64,000 bases of DNA from NCBI RefSeq assembly GCF_014490745.1, contig NZ_LZEU01000001.1, positions 3,685,501-3,749,500 on the forward strand. The letters run 5' to 3'. The translations under genes and the position numbers were made by a program. A model generated the notes under the pieces. The model saw only the letters and a list, made by a program, of their open reading frames with translations, made no database searches and was not told the DNA's origin. Numbering within the stretch: the stretch's first letter is position 1; every line of letters starts with the position of its first letter. Below, piece by piece: positions 20,699 through 28,980 of the stretch. The stretch comes from Pseudomonas alcaligenes. GTDB taxonomy: Bacteria > Pseudomonadota > Gammaproteobacteria > Pseudomonadales > Pseudomonadaceae.

Positions 20699-21801
20699 TC
20701 GCCGCGCAGCAGCCAGGTGCCGCCGCAGCTGTCACTGAGCGACAGCAGCGCCGCCGGCGCCGCGCTGTCGCTTGCCTTGCGCTGGGCATGGCGCTGCAAC
20801 GCCAGCAGTGGATTGATCCCGCCACTGTCGCCGAAGCGCCGGCAGATGTTCTCGTAGACGACCTGATCGCCCAGGCTGGCCAGCGCCTGGTTTTCCGCCT
20901 CGGCCAGCAGGCTGGAGGGATAGTGGCCGCCATACAGCAGCGCACGGCCCTGCGGCAGACGGGCCTGCCAGGCCTCGTGCCAGGTCGCCTGGCTGGCGGC
21001 GCGACCGGCCGGCAGCGCCAGGTAGTGCGGCATGCCCAGCTGCATGCAGGGCTGGCGGGTGCTGGCCGCCACGTCCGCGCGCTTGAGCACGACAAAGCCG
21101 GCACGCTCCAGCAGCGGCGCATTGTGCTGCCCGCCGCGACCCAGCCAGCGGCGCTCCTGCTCGGCATTGCCGATCGCCTCGGCAAAGCCCAGCACCGGAT
21201 GGAAGCGGAACAGCCCGCCGAGCAGCACGCTGTCGGCGCTGCCCGCGCGCAACAGCTCACTGGCCACCCGCAGGCCCTGGATGAACGCCGCGCGCCCCGC
21301 CTGTACCTTGCAGGAGAACGCCTCGATCGCATGGTCGCGCAGGAGGAATTTGGGGATCACGTCCAGATCGAAACTGTCGCGCCAGTTGAAGGCGTGCTCC
21401 AGGTGCGAGCTCTGCCCCCAGAAGTCGAAATACACCAGGGCCATGCGCTCGCGGGCACTGCGCCGGCCGCAATTGGCCTCGGCCTGGGCCAGCGCCTGCT
21501 TGGCCGCCAGGGCCACCGCTGCCAGGCTGTCGCGGTAACCCGGCTTGCTCGCCTCGCCTGCCTCGCCACCGCTGAAGCGGCTGATATCCCAGCAGCGCCG
21601 CCCGGTGCGGCGCACCGCCCGGCGGTACTGCACGGCCTCCCAGGCGCGGAACCAGCGCGGCGCAAAAGGTTGCGGCGCCTGCTCCGGCTGCACCACCGAG
21701 AGGCCCACCAGGGTCGTCGCCGCCCAGGGCTGGATCTGCACCTGCGGCTCGCTGCTGGCGGCCGGCCGGGCCGGGGTCACTTGCTGTTCTTCGACGGACA
21801 T
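20695..21801 (-). CDS. Thiolase-fold (ketosynthase-like) protein, probably non-catalytic
   Basis: A 368-residue protein that looks like a shortened ketosynthase. The segment AFSCKVQAGRAAFIQGLRVASELLRAGSADSVLLGG resembles the nucleophile-helix region in spacing, but the ACxxG pattern is not kept and the HGTGT and GH motifs are absent. Near the C-terminus FGDSGGINPLLALQ sits where the GHxxGAAG loop would be. It may be a structural partner of the two neighbouring condensing enzymes. It overlaps the ABC ATPase by 4 bases. Assignment is by fold-level resemblance only. Confidence 0.6.
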   Translation of the reverse strand: MSVEEQQVTPARPAASSEPQVQIQPWAATTLVGLSVVQPEQAPQPFAPRWFRAWEAVQYRRAVRRTGRRCWDISRFSGGEAGEASKPGYRDSLAAVALAAKQALAQAEANCGRRSARERMALVYFDFWGQSSHLEHAFNWRDSFDLDVIPKFLLRDHAIEAFSCKVQAGRAAFIQGLRVASELLRAGSADSVLLGGLFRFHPVLGFAEAIGNAEQERRWLGRGGQHNAPLLERAGFVVLKRADVAASTRQPCMQLGMPHYLALPAGRAASQATWHEAWQARLPQGRALLYGGHYPSSLLAEAENQALASLGDQVVYENICRRFGDSGGINPLLALQRHAQRKASDSAAPAALLSLSDSCGGTWLLRGE

Positions 21802-21814
21802 GCGCTCTTCCCTG

Positions 21815-23074
21815 TCAACCCGCCAGCCGCGTCAGCGTGCAGGCGGCAATGGAACCTTCGATACCCAGGCCGAGCTTGAGCACGTTGTCGCGGGCCAACG
21901 GCAGCGGCTCGCGGTCGGCATGCAGCTGCACGCCGGAAGTGACGTCCAGCGGCGCCTGGGAGCGGAAGGCGAGCAGGCGGCGTTGCTGCATGGCGTCCAC
22001 CAGAATGGCCAGGTCGGTCAGCCCGCTGGCTGCCACCTGGTAGCCCAGCTGAGCCTTGTAGGAAACCACCGGGATAGCGTTGTCGCCCCACACCTTGCGC
22101 ACCGCCAGCATCTCGGCCTGGTCGCTGCCGCGGATGCCGTTGCCGTGCATGAACACGCAGTCCACCTCGCCCGCTGTCACCCCGGCCTGCTCCAGCGATT
22201 CCTCGATGGTCTTGGCGATCACCCGGAAATCCGGGGCAAACGACTGCCCGCCACGGGACGTGCCGCCACCCTGGCGCACGGCGAAACCGGCCACCTCGAC
22301 CTGCCCGCGGGCCTGCCGGGCCTGCAGGTGGGTGGCGCTCTCCAGGATCGCCACCGCCACCCCGGCGCCCAGCAGCACGCCCTCGGTGCTCGCCGCGAAG
22401 GGCTGCGCCACCGAGCGAGCCAGGGCGTTGACCCCGCCCATGAACATCAGGTTGTACTGCGACACCTGCTGCCAGGAGGCGACCACCGCGATGTCCGTGT
22501 CGCCGGCTTCGACCGCCTTGCTGGCCAGGTACAGCGCGGTGAGGCTGGAGCAGCTGGCGGTGCTCAGCGCCAGCGGCGGGCGCGCCAGATGCAGGCGCTG
22601 CATGAGCAGGCGCGCCAGGCGTTCCTCGGCGTAGCTGTCGCTGTGCATCTGGCGGATGCCGGGGTTGAACAGCAGATCCTCGCTGTCGTTGCGCTGCAGG
22701 TAGGCGGTGAACTTCATGATGTCCGGCTGCACGCCCTGGCCGCCGATGTACAGCTGCACCGCCTGGCCGGACAGGGCCGAGCGCGGCAGCCCGGCATGTG
22801 CCAGGGCCTCATCGATCACCCGTTCCAGCAGCTGCACGGCGCTCTGCGCATCACCGCCGCGCAGAGGTTTGCGCGCCCCCGGCAGCGGTGGCATGGCCAC
22901 CTGCTGCGGGTTGAACAGCATGCCCTGCTGCTGCGCCTGGCTGTCGCTGCGAAAATACGCCTGGCGCGGCCCCAGGCGCTGTTCGCCAAGGGCCGCCACC
23001 AGGCTCGGGCGATCCTGCCCGAGGCCGTTGAATACCCCTACGCCGCTGACCAGCGCGCGCCGACGATCAGGCAT
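21815..23074 (-). CDS. Beta-ketoacyl synthase with Cys-His-Tyr active site
   Basis: A 419-residue condensing-enzyme homologue (MPDRRRALVSGVGVFNGLG). The nucleophile Cys175 is kept in LSTASCSSLTA. The first His is His310 in FMHGNGIRGSD, where HGTGT is usual. In the second motif Lys340 is kept but the normal GH becomes GY (SYKAQLGYQVAASG, Tyr345). Loss of the second His usually impairs malonyl decarboxylation, so it may be an acyltransferase-like or priming ketosynthase. Its start overlaps the end of the KAS-CLF gene by 8 bases, suggesting a stoichiometric complex. Confidence 0.85.
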   Translation of the reverse strand: MPDRRRALVSGVGVFNGLGQDRPSLVAALGEQRLGPRQAYFRSDSQAQQQGMLFNPQQVAMPPLPGARKPLRGGDAQSAVQLLERVIDEALAHAGLPRSALSGQAVQLYIGGQGVQPDIMKFTAYLQRNDSEDLLFNPGIRQMHSDSYAEERLARLLMQRLHLARPPLALSTASCSSLTALYLASKAVEAGDTDIAVVASWQQVSQYNLMFMGGVNALARSVAQPFAASTEGVLLGAGVAVAILESATHLQARQARGQVEVAGFAVRQGGGTSRGGQSFAPDFRVIAKTIEESLEQAGVTAGEVDCVFMHGNGIRGSDQAEMLAVRKVWGDNAIPVVSYKAQLGYQVAASGLTDLAILVDAMQQRRLLAFRSQAPLDVTSGVQLHADREPLPLARDNVLKLGLGIEGSIAACTLTRLAG

Positions 23075-25616
23075 CGGCCGACCCCTTGCGTACCACCACG
23101 GCGTAGTTGTTGCCGCCTTCCGAGGCGCCGATCACCAGGGCATGGCGCACCTGGCGCTGCAGCGGCTGGCGGACGAAGGCGATGTCTTCGGCGCAGTAGT
23201 CCTGGGTAAAGGGGATCGGCGCAATCACCCCGCTGCGCATGGCCTCCAGCACCAGCGACAGGTTGAGCAGGCCGGCGGCCGACTCGACGAAGCCGAAATG
23301 GCCGTTGTAGTTGACCAGCGGGATCTCGCGGCTGGCCGCGCCGAACACCGCACGGATCGCCCCCAGCTCCTTCTCCGCGCTTTCCGCCACGCCCCAGCTG
23401 GTACCGCAGATCAGGTCGACCTGGCCCGGCTGCAGGCCGGCTTCGTCGAGGGCCTGGCGGATCGCCGCGCTCATCGCGTTGCCACTGGCCAGCGCCGGCT
23501 CACCGGGATAGGCGGCGTCGCAGGCGCGGCCGTAACCGATCATCTCGGCGAGGATCTCGGCCCCGCGCGCCACCGCGGCATCGGCATCTTCAAGCATGGC
23601 CACCGCAGCGCCCTCGCCCTGGGTGAAGCCGCTGGCCTCGGCGCCATACACCTGGAACGCCTCGGCCTCGCCACGCCAGCTCTGCCGGCTGCTGCTGACC
23701 TGCGACATCAGAGCGGTGGAATAGGCGTTCTCGTCGGCGCCGCCGACCAGGGCCTGGTTCTGCAGGCCCTGGCGCACCAGCTCGTAGCCGTAGAACAGCG
23801 CACCGAAGGCAGCGTTGTAGCCGGTCGACAGGGTGGTGTTATAGCCCTTCATGCCCTTGGCGATGGCGCAGAAGGTGGCGATGGAGTTCATCAGCGCCGA
23901 GGGGAACTCGAAGGTGCGCGCGCGGCGCGGATCCGGGTGCAGGCTCTGGGCGTACTTGGCCACGGTGGCCTGCGGCCCCTTGGACATGCCCATGATCAGC
24001 GCCACGTCGGTGTCGCCATGGCGGATCTTGCGCCCGCCGCTCTGCAGCGCCTGCTCTACCGCCAGCAGCGCATAGGTGGCGATCTTGCTGGCCTTGCGCG
24101 AGTCGAAGTTCTTCAGGTGCTTGCGCGGCTCGATATCGCGGATCTCGTGGGCGCGGAACTGCAGGGCGCGCACGTCGCCGTCACTGAGGCCGGCCAGGCG
24201 CTCGGCCAGGCTCGGGTTGGCGGCGAGGATCTTGGCGTACTCCTGGCTCTCGCCACTGGCGTCCAGCCAGTCGCCGGCCGACACCAGTACCGAGCCGCAG
24301 TCGCCGGCCAGGGCGCGCTGGCTGATCTGCGCCGCGCCGTAGCCGAGGGAACTGAGGGCGCCCATGCCGGTGATCGCCACGCGCCGCGGGCGGTATTCGG
24401 TCTGCGCCACCTGCTCGGGCTTGACCGAGGAGACGATGCTGCAGTTGTTGCCGCCGAAGGCGTAGTTGTTCTTCATGAACAGCTTGACGTCGTGGCGCTG
24501 GAACTCGTTGGGCACGTAGTTGAGGTCGCAACCGGTGCGCGGCACGCTGAAGTTCAGGGTCGGCAGCACCTTGCCGGTTGGCAGGGTGGTCAGGCAGGCG
24601 ATCATCTCGATGATCCCGGCCGAACCGATGTTGTGGCCGAAGTAGGACTTGGTCGAACTGACCGGGATATCGGCGATGTTGGGAAACACCTTCTTCATCG
24701 CCAGGGTTTCCGCCCGGTCGTTGGCTTCGGTGCCGGTGCCGTGAGCGTTGATGTAATGGATGTCCTGCGGGCCGACGCCGGCGTTGGCCAGGGCCGCGCG
24801 CATCACCAGGGAGGCGCCTTCGGCGCGCGGATCCGGCGCGGTTTCATGGTGCGCGTCGGAGCTGGTGGCGTAGCCGATGATCTCGCCGTAGATGGTCGCG
24901 CCACGCGCCTTGGCGTGTTCGTACTCTTCCAGCACCAGGGCGCCGGCGCCTTCGCCGACGGACATTCCCGGGGTACCGGAGAATGGGCAGCAGGCCTCTT
25001 CGCGCATCGCCTTGAGCGCGTAGAAACCGGCGAAAGTGGGCAGGTAGACCGGATCGGAACCAACGATCAGGGCCACCGGGTTCTTGTCGTTCTGGATCTG
25101 GTCAAAACCGATGCCGATGGCGTTGGTGCTCGCCGTGCAGGCGGTTGCCACCAGTTCGAAGCCGCCCTTGAGGCCGAGCAGCGAAGTGACCACCGGGCAG
25201 ATCGAGGCGAAGTTGCCGGAAACTTCCATCTTGCGGACGGAGAAGTCCTGCGGACGGTTCTCGATCAGCGGCATGATCGCCTCGGCGCTGGCCGAGGACA
25301 CCCCGACCACCAGGCTGGTGCGCTCGAGCAATGCGTCGCCGAGCAGGCCGGCCTGCTGCAGCGCATCGCGGCCGACCTTGTAACCCCACAGCACGGTGCG
25401 ATCCAGCTCGGGCAGGCGCTCGGCGTCGATGCCTTCGTAGTGCACGTCCTGCAGTACCTCGCAGGCCAGGGCGTCGTCGAAATACTGGCGGAAATGTTCG
25501 CTCGGCCGGATCGCCGACTGGCCGGCCAGCAGGCCCTCGCGAAACGCCTCCACCGTGCTGCCCAACGCCGTCAGCACGCCCATCCCTGTGACCACTACCC
25601 GCTTGCGCTTGACCAT
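23067..25616 (-). CDS. Fused ketosynthase and chain-length-factor (two KAS domains in one chain)
   Basis: An 849-residue protein with two complete condensing-enzyme folds. Domain 1 (about 1-400) has the full triad: Cys160 in VATACTAST, His292 in NAHGTGTEAND and His328 in SSTKSYFGHNIGSAG. Domain 2 (about 410-849) starts again with RRVAITGMGALSSLG. Its nucleophile position reads STGYNAAFGA (Tyr600), its first His motif is CGTSWGVAES, and only the His in NGHFGFVESAAG remains. This is the pattern of a type II polyketide KS-alpha/KS-beta (CLF) pair, but fused. It is the likely core elongase of the cluster. It starts 100 bases after the GcvT-like gene. Confidence 0.9.
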   Translation of the reverse strand: MVKRKRVVVTGMGVLTALGSTVEAFREGLLAGQSAIRPSEHFRQYFDDALACEVLQDVHYEGIDAERLPELDRTVLWGYKVGRDALQQAGLLGDALLERTSLVVGVSSASAEAIMPLIENRPQDFSVRKMEVSGNFASICPVVTSLLGLKGGFELVATACTASTNAIGIGFDQIQNDKNPVALIVGSDPVYLPTFAGFYALKAMREEACCPFSGTPGMSVGEGAGALVLEEYEHAKARGATIYGEIIGYATSSDAHHETAPDPRAEGASLVMRAALANAGVGPQDIHYINAHGTGTEANDRAETLAMKKVFPNIADIPVSSTKSYFGHNIGSAGIIEMIACLTTLPTGKVLPTLNFSVPRTGCDLNYVPNEFQRHDVKLFMKNNYAFGGNNCSIVSSVKPEQVAQTEYRPRRVAITGMGALSSLGYGAAQISQRALAGDCGSVLVSAGDWLDASGESQEYAKILAANPSLAERLAGLSDGDVRALQFRAHEIRDIEPRKHLKNFDSRKASKIATYALLAVEQALQSGGRKIRHGDTDVALIMGMSKGPQATVAKYAQSLHPDPRRARTFEFPSALMNSIATFCAIAKGMKGYNTTLSTGYNAAFGALFYGYELVRQGLQNQALVGGADENAYSTALMSQVSSSRQSWRGEAEAFQVYGAEASGFTQGEGAAVAMLEDADAAVARGAEILAEMIGYGRACDAAYPGEPALASGNAMSAAIRQALDEAGLQPGQVDLICGTSWGVAESAEKELGAIRAVFGAASREIPLVNYNGHFGFVESAAGLLNLSLVLEAMRSGVIAPIPFTQDYCAEDIAFVRQPLQRQVRHALVIGASEGGNNYAVVVRKGSADA

Positions 25617-25715
25617 TTCCAGACTCCCCTGTGGCTCGGCACGCCGAATGCCGCGCGCCAGACAGCGACAGGGCCACCCAGCGGGCGGCCCCTGGCTGCG
25701 ATTGATTGCGTGTTG

Positions 25716-26864
25716 TTATGCCTGCGCCTGTTGCTCCAGCACGCTCTTCGGCCGCGACGGGTCGACGTAGCTGTGCTCGGCCGGATTGACCAGGAAGCTG
25801 AAGTTCTGCAGGAACGGGATCGCCACCGTGCTCACCGCGATGCGCGTGGCCGCCACGCCGATGGCGTAGCTGTCGATCCCGGCATAGGCGTAGTCGGCAT
25901 CCAGCAGGGCCTGGCCGATATGGGCGCCGACGCCCTCGGAGTGACCCAGGGTGATGACGGTGCCGATCTTCTGCTCGCCGCTGTACAGCGCATCGCCGAT
26001 ATTCGCCGCGCTGCCATCGCCCTTGACCACGAAGCCCACCACGCGGCTTTTCGTGCCGTCTTCCAGCTTGCTCAGCAGCGCTTCGCGGCCGACGAACTCG
26101 TCCTTGTCGTAACGCACCGCCCACTGCAGCTGCAGCTCGATCGGGCAATGGCTGAACTCGCCGACCAGGGCCGGATCCCAGCAGGGGTTTTCCAGGCGTG
26201 ACTTGAGCTGGAAGTCGATGCCGCCCTTCTTCAGGTCGAACTTGGCGCCAGCCTCGGCAGCGCGCTGCCACAGATCGGCGGTGGCGTCCTTGGCGGTCAG
26301 CACCTTGTAGGCGAACTCGCCGTGCTTGCCGGCGCGGAACAGGATGGCGCCATCCACGTGCATGAACTCGAGGAACGGCAGGCCGAGCACGTCGAAGCCG
26401 AACAGCTCGGACATCAGCTCCCAGCTGTAGGGGCCTTCGAACAGGGTGGTGGAGAGCTGCTCGTCCTGCGCGGTGATCTGCACCTCTTCCTCGCCGACCA
26501 GGGCCTGCAGGCTGGCGGCCAGCTTGTCGCCACGCAGCCACTCGGAGATCAGCAGGAAGCGCTCGTCGTCGCACAGCACGTAGAGGTCGGTGACGATCTG
26601 GCCCTTGTCGTTGAGCAGCAGGGTGTACAGCGCCTGCTCGTCACGGATCACCGAGAGGTCGCCGCCGACCACACGGTTGAGGAAGTCGTAGCCGTCATCG
26701 CCCTGTACTTCGACGATGCCGAAGTGCGAGTAGTCGACCATCAGGATGTTCTTGCGCGCGGCCTGGTGCTCGGCGGCAGGCTGGCCGTAGTGCAGCGGGA
26801 TACGCACGCCATTGCGCTCGGCGAACACAGCACCGGCGGCTTGATGAAGGGATTCCAGACTCAT
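25716..26864 (-). CDS. GcvT-like folate-binding protein (aminomethyltransferase family)
   Basis: A 382-residue protein of the glycine-cleavage T/YgfZ superfamily. The N-terminal part has VDYSHFGIVEVQGDDGYDFL and the folate-site-like NDKGQIVTDLYV near residues 85-96. The C-terminal part has WAVRYDKDEFVGREAL and a barrel-like IGTVITLGHSEGVGAHIGQALL. Members move one-carbon units to or from tetrahydrofolate. No other glycine-cleavage genes are nearby. Its place between the elongase and the ACP suggests it modifies a cluster intermediate, for example by one-carbon addition or demethylation. Start at 26864, with GGAG upstream. Confidence 0.85.
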   Translation of the reverse strand: MSLESLHQAAGAVFAERNGVRIPLHYGQPAAEHQAARKNILMVDYSHFGIVEVQGDDGYDFLNRVVGGDLSVIRDEQALYTLLLNDKGQIVTDLYVLCDDERFLLISEWLRGDKLAASLQALVGEEEVQITAQDEQLSTTLFEGPYSWELMSELFGFDVLGLPFLEFMHVDGAILFRAGKHGEFAYKVLTAKDATADLWQRAAEAGAKFDLKKGGIDFQLKSRLENPCWDPALVGEFSHCPIELQLQWAVRYDKDEFVGREALLSKLEDGTKSRVVGFVVKGDGSAANIGDALYSGEQKIGTVITLGHSEGVGAHIGQALLDADYAYAGIDSYAIGVAATRIAVSTVAIPFLQNFSFLVNPAEHSYVDPSRPKSVLEQQAQA

Positions 26865-26914
26865 GGGAGGCTCCTTGAATTTGAGTGGCTGAAGAGGCTC
26901 GATGCACCGGCCGA

Positions 26915-27208
26915 TCAGGCGGCAGCAGCGGCCTGACGCTTGAGAATGAAAGAGGCCAGCGAGTTGACGTTGCGCATGTAGGACGGATCGTCGCCCTCGG
27001 ATACGCGCACGCCGAACTCCTCGTCGAGCATCACCACCAGCTCGGTGGCATCCACCGAGTCGAGCTTCAGGCCGCTGCCGAACAGCGGGGTGTCGTCGTC
27101 GATCTGGGTACGGGTCTGGTACAGGTTGAGGCGGTCGATCAGGCTGTCCTTGAGCTTGTCCAGAACGGCGCGGCGCTGGCCGATGACATCTTGCAGTTGC
27201 TTGTCCAT
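26915..27208 (-). CDS. Acyl carrier protein
   Basis: A 97-residue ACP starting MDKQLQDVIGQ at 27208. The carrier motif is LKLDSVDATEL, with Ser51 as the phosphopantetheine site. The surrounding IDDDTPLFGSG and MLDEEFGV helices are typical. The C-terminus ends in an alanine run. It is the only carrier protein in the cluster and lies between the GcvT-like and dehydratase genes with gaps of 50 and 23 bases. It should be activated by the AcpS-like transferase four genes upstream in the same run. Confidence 0.95.
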   Translation of the reverse strand: MDKQLQDVIGQRRAVLDKLKDSLIDRLNLYQTRTQIDDDTPLFGSGLKLDSVDATELVVMLDEEFGVRVSEGDDPSYMRNVNSLASFILKRQAAAAA

Positions 27209-27231
27209 ATGCTTGTCCTCGCGGAAGGGCC

Positions 27232-27813
27232 TTAGCCCGGGTAGTTGAGTGGCTTGCTCATGTCGAACCAGTAGTTGGCAACCTTGCCGGCGGTGGTGAC
27301 CCGCCGCCCGACTCGCGCCTCGACCTTGAAATGGCTGAAGCCGGCCGGGTCTTTCATGATCAGTTCGCTGCGCATGAACAGGGTGTCGCCGGGCACCACC
27401 ACGCTTTTGAACTTGAGATCCTGGGAGGCCAGCACCCCGCCCCACTTCTTGCGGATGGCGGCGATGATCGCCATGCCATCCTCGGAGTGCAGGGCCTGCT
27501 GCAGCGCACGGCGCTCGGACAGGTCGCGGTCGAAACGCTGCTCGTACTCCTCGCAGAAGGCGGTGAGCAGGGTCAGGTAGTCGCTGGTCTGGCCCATCGC
27601 CTCGGCGATCAGCACGCCCGGCATGATCGGGCTCTCGGGAAAGTGCCCGGTGAACTGCGGCTCGTTGAACGAGATGTTCTTCACCGCGGTGATGTAGCCG
27701 CGCGAACCGCGCTTGAACTCGCAGATCTTGTCGACCAGAAAAAACGGATAGCGCCACGGGCCCATCTTCATGAGCATGGCGGGGCTGACGAGACTGTCTT
27801 CGGAATCGGCCAT
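27232..27813 (-). CDS. FabZ-type 3-hydroxyacyl-ACP dehydratase with an insertion
   Basis: A 193-residue hot-dog dehydratase, against about 146-155 for usual FabZ. The active-site His57 is in FTGHFPESPIMPG and Glu71 in GVLIAEAMGQ. About 55 residues, rich in charged and helical sequence (FCEEYEQRFDRDLSERRALQ), are inserted between the central helix and the strand KFKSVVVPGDTL. It would dehydrate 3-hydroxyacyl-ACP made by the neighbouring FabG. The insert might cap the tunnel or bind a partner. It is 9 bases from fabG. Confidence 0.9.
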   Translation of the reverse strand: MADSEDSLVSPAMLMKMGPWRYPFFLVDKICEFKRGSRGYITAVKNISFNEPQFTGHFPESPIMPGVLIAEAMGQTSDYLTLLTAFCEEYEQRFDRDLSERRALQQALHSEDGMAIIAAIRKKWGGVLASQDLKFKSVVVPGDTLFMRSELIMKDPAGFSHFKVEARVGRRVTTAGKVANYWFDMSKPLNYPG

Positions 27814-27822
27814 GAGTCCTCC

Positions 27823-28578
27823 TTAACGCATGATCAGGCCGCCATCGACCACCAGTGTCTGGCCGACGACATAGCTCGAGGAGCTGGAACACAGGAACGC
27901 GATGGCCTCGGCCACTTCGCGGGTTTCGCCCATGCGCTGCAGGGGAATGACCGACACGGTCTGGCGGATCACGTTGCGCGGCACGCGCTTGGTCATTACC
28001 GACTCAATCAAGCCCGGGGCCACGGCATTCACTCGTACGCCCTTGGAGCCCAGTTCGGCGGCCAGGGTACGGGTGAAACCGATCATCCCGGCCTTGGCCG
28101 AGCTGTAGTTGGTCTGGCCGAAGCTGTTGGTCATGCCGGCGATCGACGAGACGTTGACCACGCTCGCCAGCTTGGCCTTGCGCAGCAGGCGCAGACAGGC
28201 CTTGGTGGCCATGAAGGTGCCGTACAGGTTGGTCTTGATGACGTCGTCGAACTCCTCGAGCTCCATCATCGAGAACAGGTTGTCGCGGTACTTGCCGGCG
28301 TTATTCACCAGCACATCGAGCTTGCCGTCGGCCTCCTCGATCTGCGCCATGGCCGCGTCCAGCTCGGCCTTGTTGGTGATGTCGCACTTGAGCGCCACCA
28401 CCCGCCCGGCGAACTCCTGGCGGTCAGCCAGCTCGCCCAGCCGCGCCGGGTTGTTGTTGTAGGTGGCGTACACCTTGCAACCGTCCTCCAGCAGCTTCTC
28501 GCACACCGCCAGACCGATATCGCCACTGGCGCCGGTCACCAAGGCGACCTTCCCCTGCAAATCCGTATAACTTGCCAT
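27823..28578 (-). CDS. 3-ketoacyl-ACP reductase (FabG type)
   Basis: A 251-residue SDR with the NADPH motif TGASGDIGLA, NNAGK at about 90-94, Ser in NVSSIAG and the catalytic NYSSAKAG (Tyr-x3-Lys). It ends VGQTLVVDGGLIMR, as FabG enzymes do. It should reduce the 3-ketoacyl-ACP made by the KAS-CLF fusion. It lies between the AcpS-like gene (24 bases) and the dehydratase (9 bases). It is a cluster-specific paralogue; the housekeeping fabG would be in the fabD-acpP operon. Confidence 0.94.
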   Translation of the reverse strand: MASYTDLQGKVALVTGASGDIGLAVCEKLLEDGCKVYATYNNNPARLGELADRQEFAGRVVALKCDITNKAELDAAMAQIEEADGKLDVLVNNAGKYRDNLFSMMELEEFDDVIKTNLYGTFMATKACLRLLRKAKLASVVNVSSIAGMTNSFGQTNYSSAKAGMIGFTRTLAAELGSKGVRVNAVAPGLIESVMTKRVPRNVIRQTVSVIPLQRMGETREVAEAIAFLCSSSSSYVVGQTLVVDGGLIMR

Positions 28579-28602
28579 TGCCCTAGCCCTATCTTCTGGT
28601 TG

Positions 28603-28971
28603 TCACCCGAGCACAACCGCTGCCACTGCATGGGTGCCGCAGTGGGATATGCTCAAACTCGCCGCAGTCAGTCCTGACTGCTGCATCAGGTCGAGGAAAC
28701 GCCCGGCGAAGACCAGGTAAGGCCGCCCCGTTTCCTCATGTTCGATCTGCAGGTCGTGGAACAGCACGCCATCGCGAAACCCCGTTCCCAACGCCTTGAC
28801 GGCCGCCTCCTTGGCCGCCCAGATGCCCGCAGCACGCTCCGCGTTGGCCGCGACATCACCGATGTAGTCACGCTCCTGCGCCGTGTAGACCCGGCTCATG
28901 AAACCCTCGCCGCTGCGCTGGCTGGCCGTGCGGATGCGCTCGACCTGCACGATGTCGATACCGATATGCAT
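28603..28971 (-). CDS. AcpS-type 4'-phosphopantetheinyl transferase
   Basis: A 122-residue AcpS-family enzyme. The magnesium-binding Asp6 is in GIDIVQVERI and the second motif is WAAKEAAVKALGTGF (Lys54, Glu55). It transfers phosphopantetheine from CoA to the ACP encoded in the same run. Pseudomonads normally rely on one broad transferase, so a dedicated AcpS inside the cluster indicates a self-sufficient system. It is 9 bases from the membrane-protein gene and 24 from fabG. Confidence 0.92.
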   Translation of the reverse strand: MHIGIDIVQVERIRTASQRSGEGFMSRVYTAQERDYIGDVAANAERAAGIWAAKEAAVKALGTGFRDGVLFHDLQIEHEETGRPYLVFAGRFLDLMQQSGLTAASLSISHCGTHAVAAVVLG

Positions 28972-28980
28972 GGCCCTGCC

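Noticed and set aside
22707..26201. An 1164-codon open frame antisense to the ketosynthase genes
   Set aside because: Composition is that of a shadow frame and the reverse strand carries conserved catalytic motifs.
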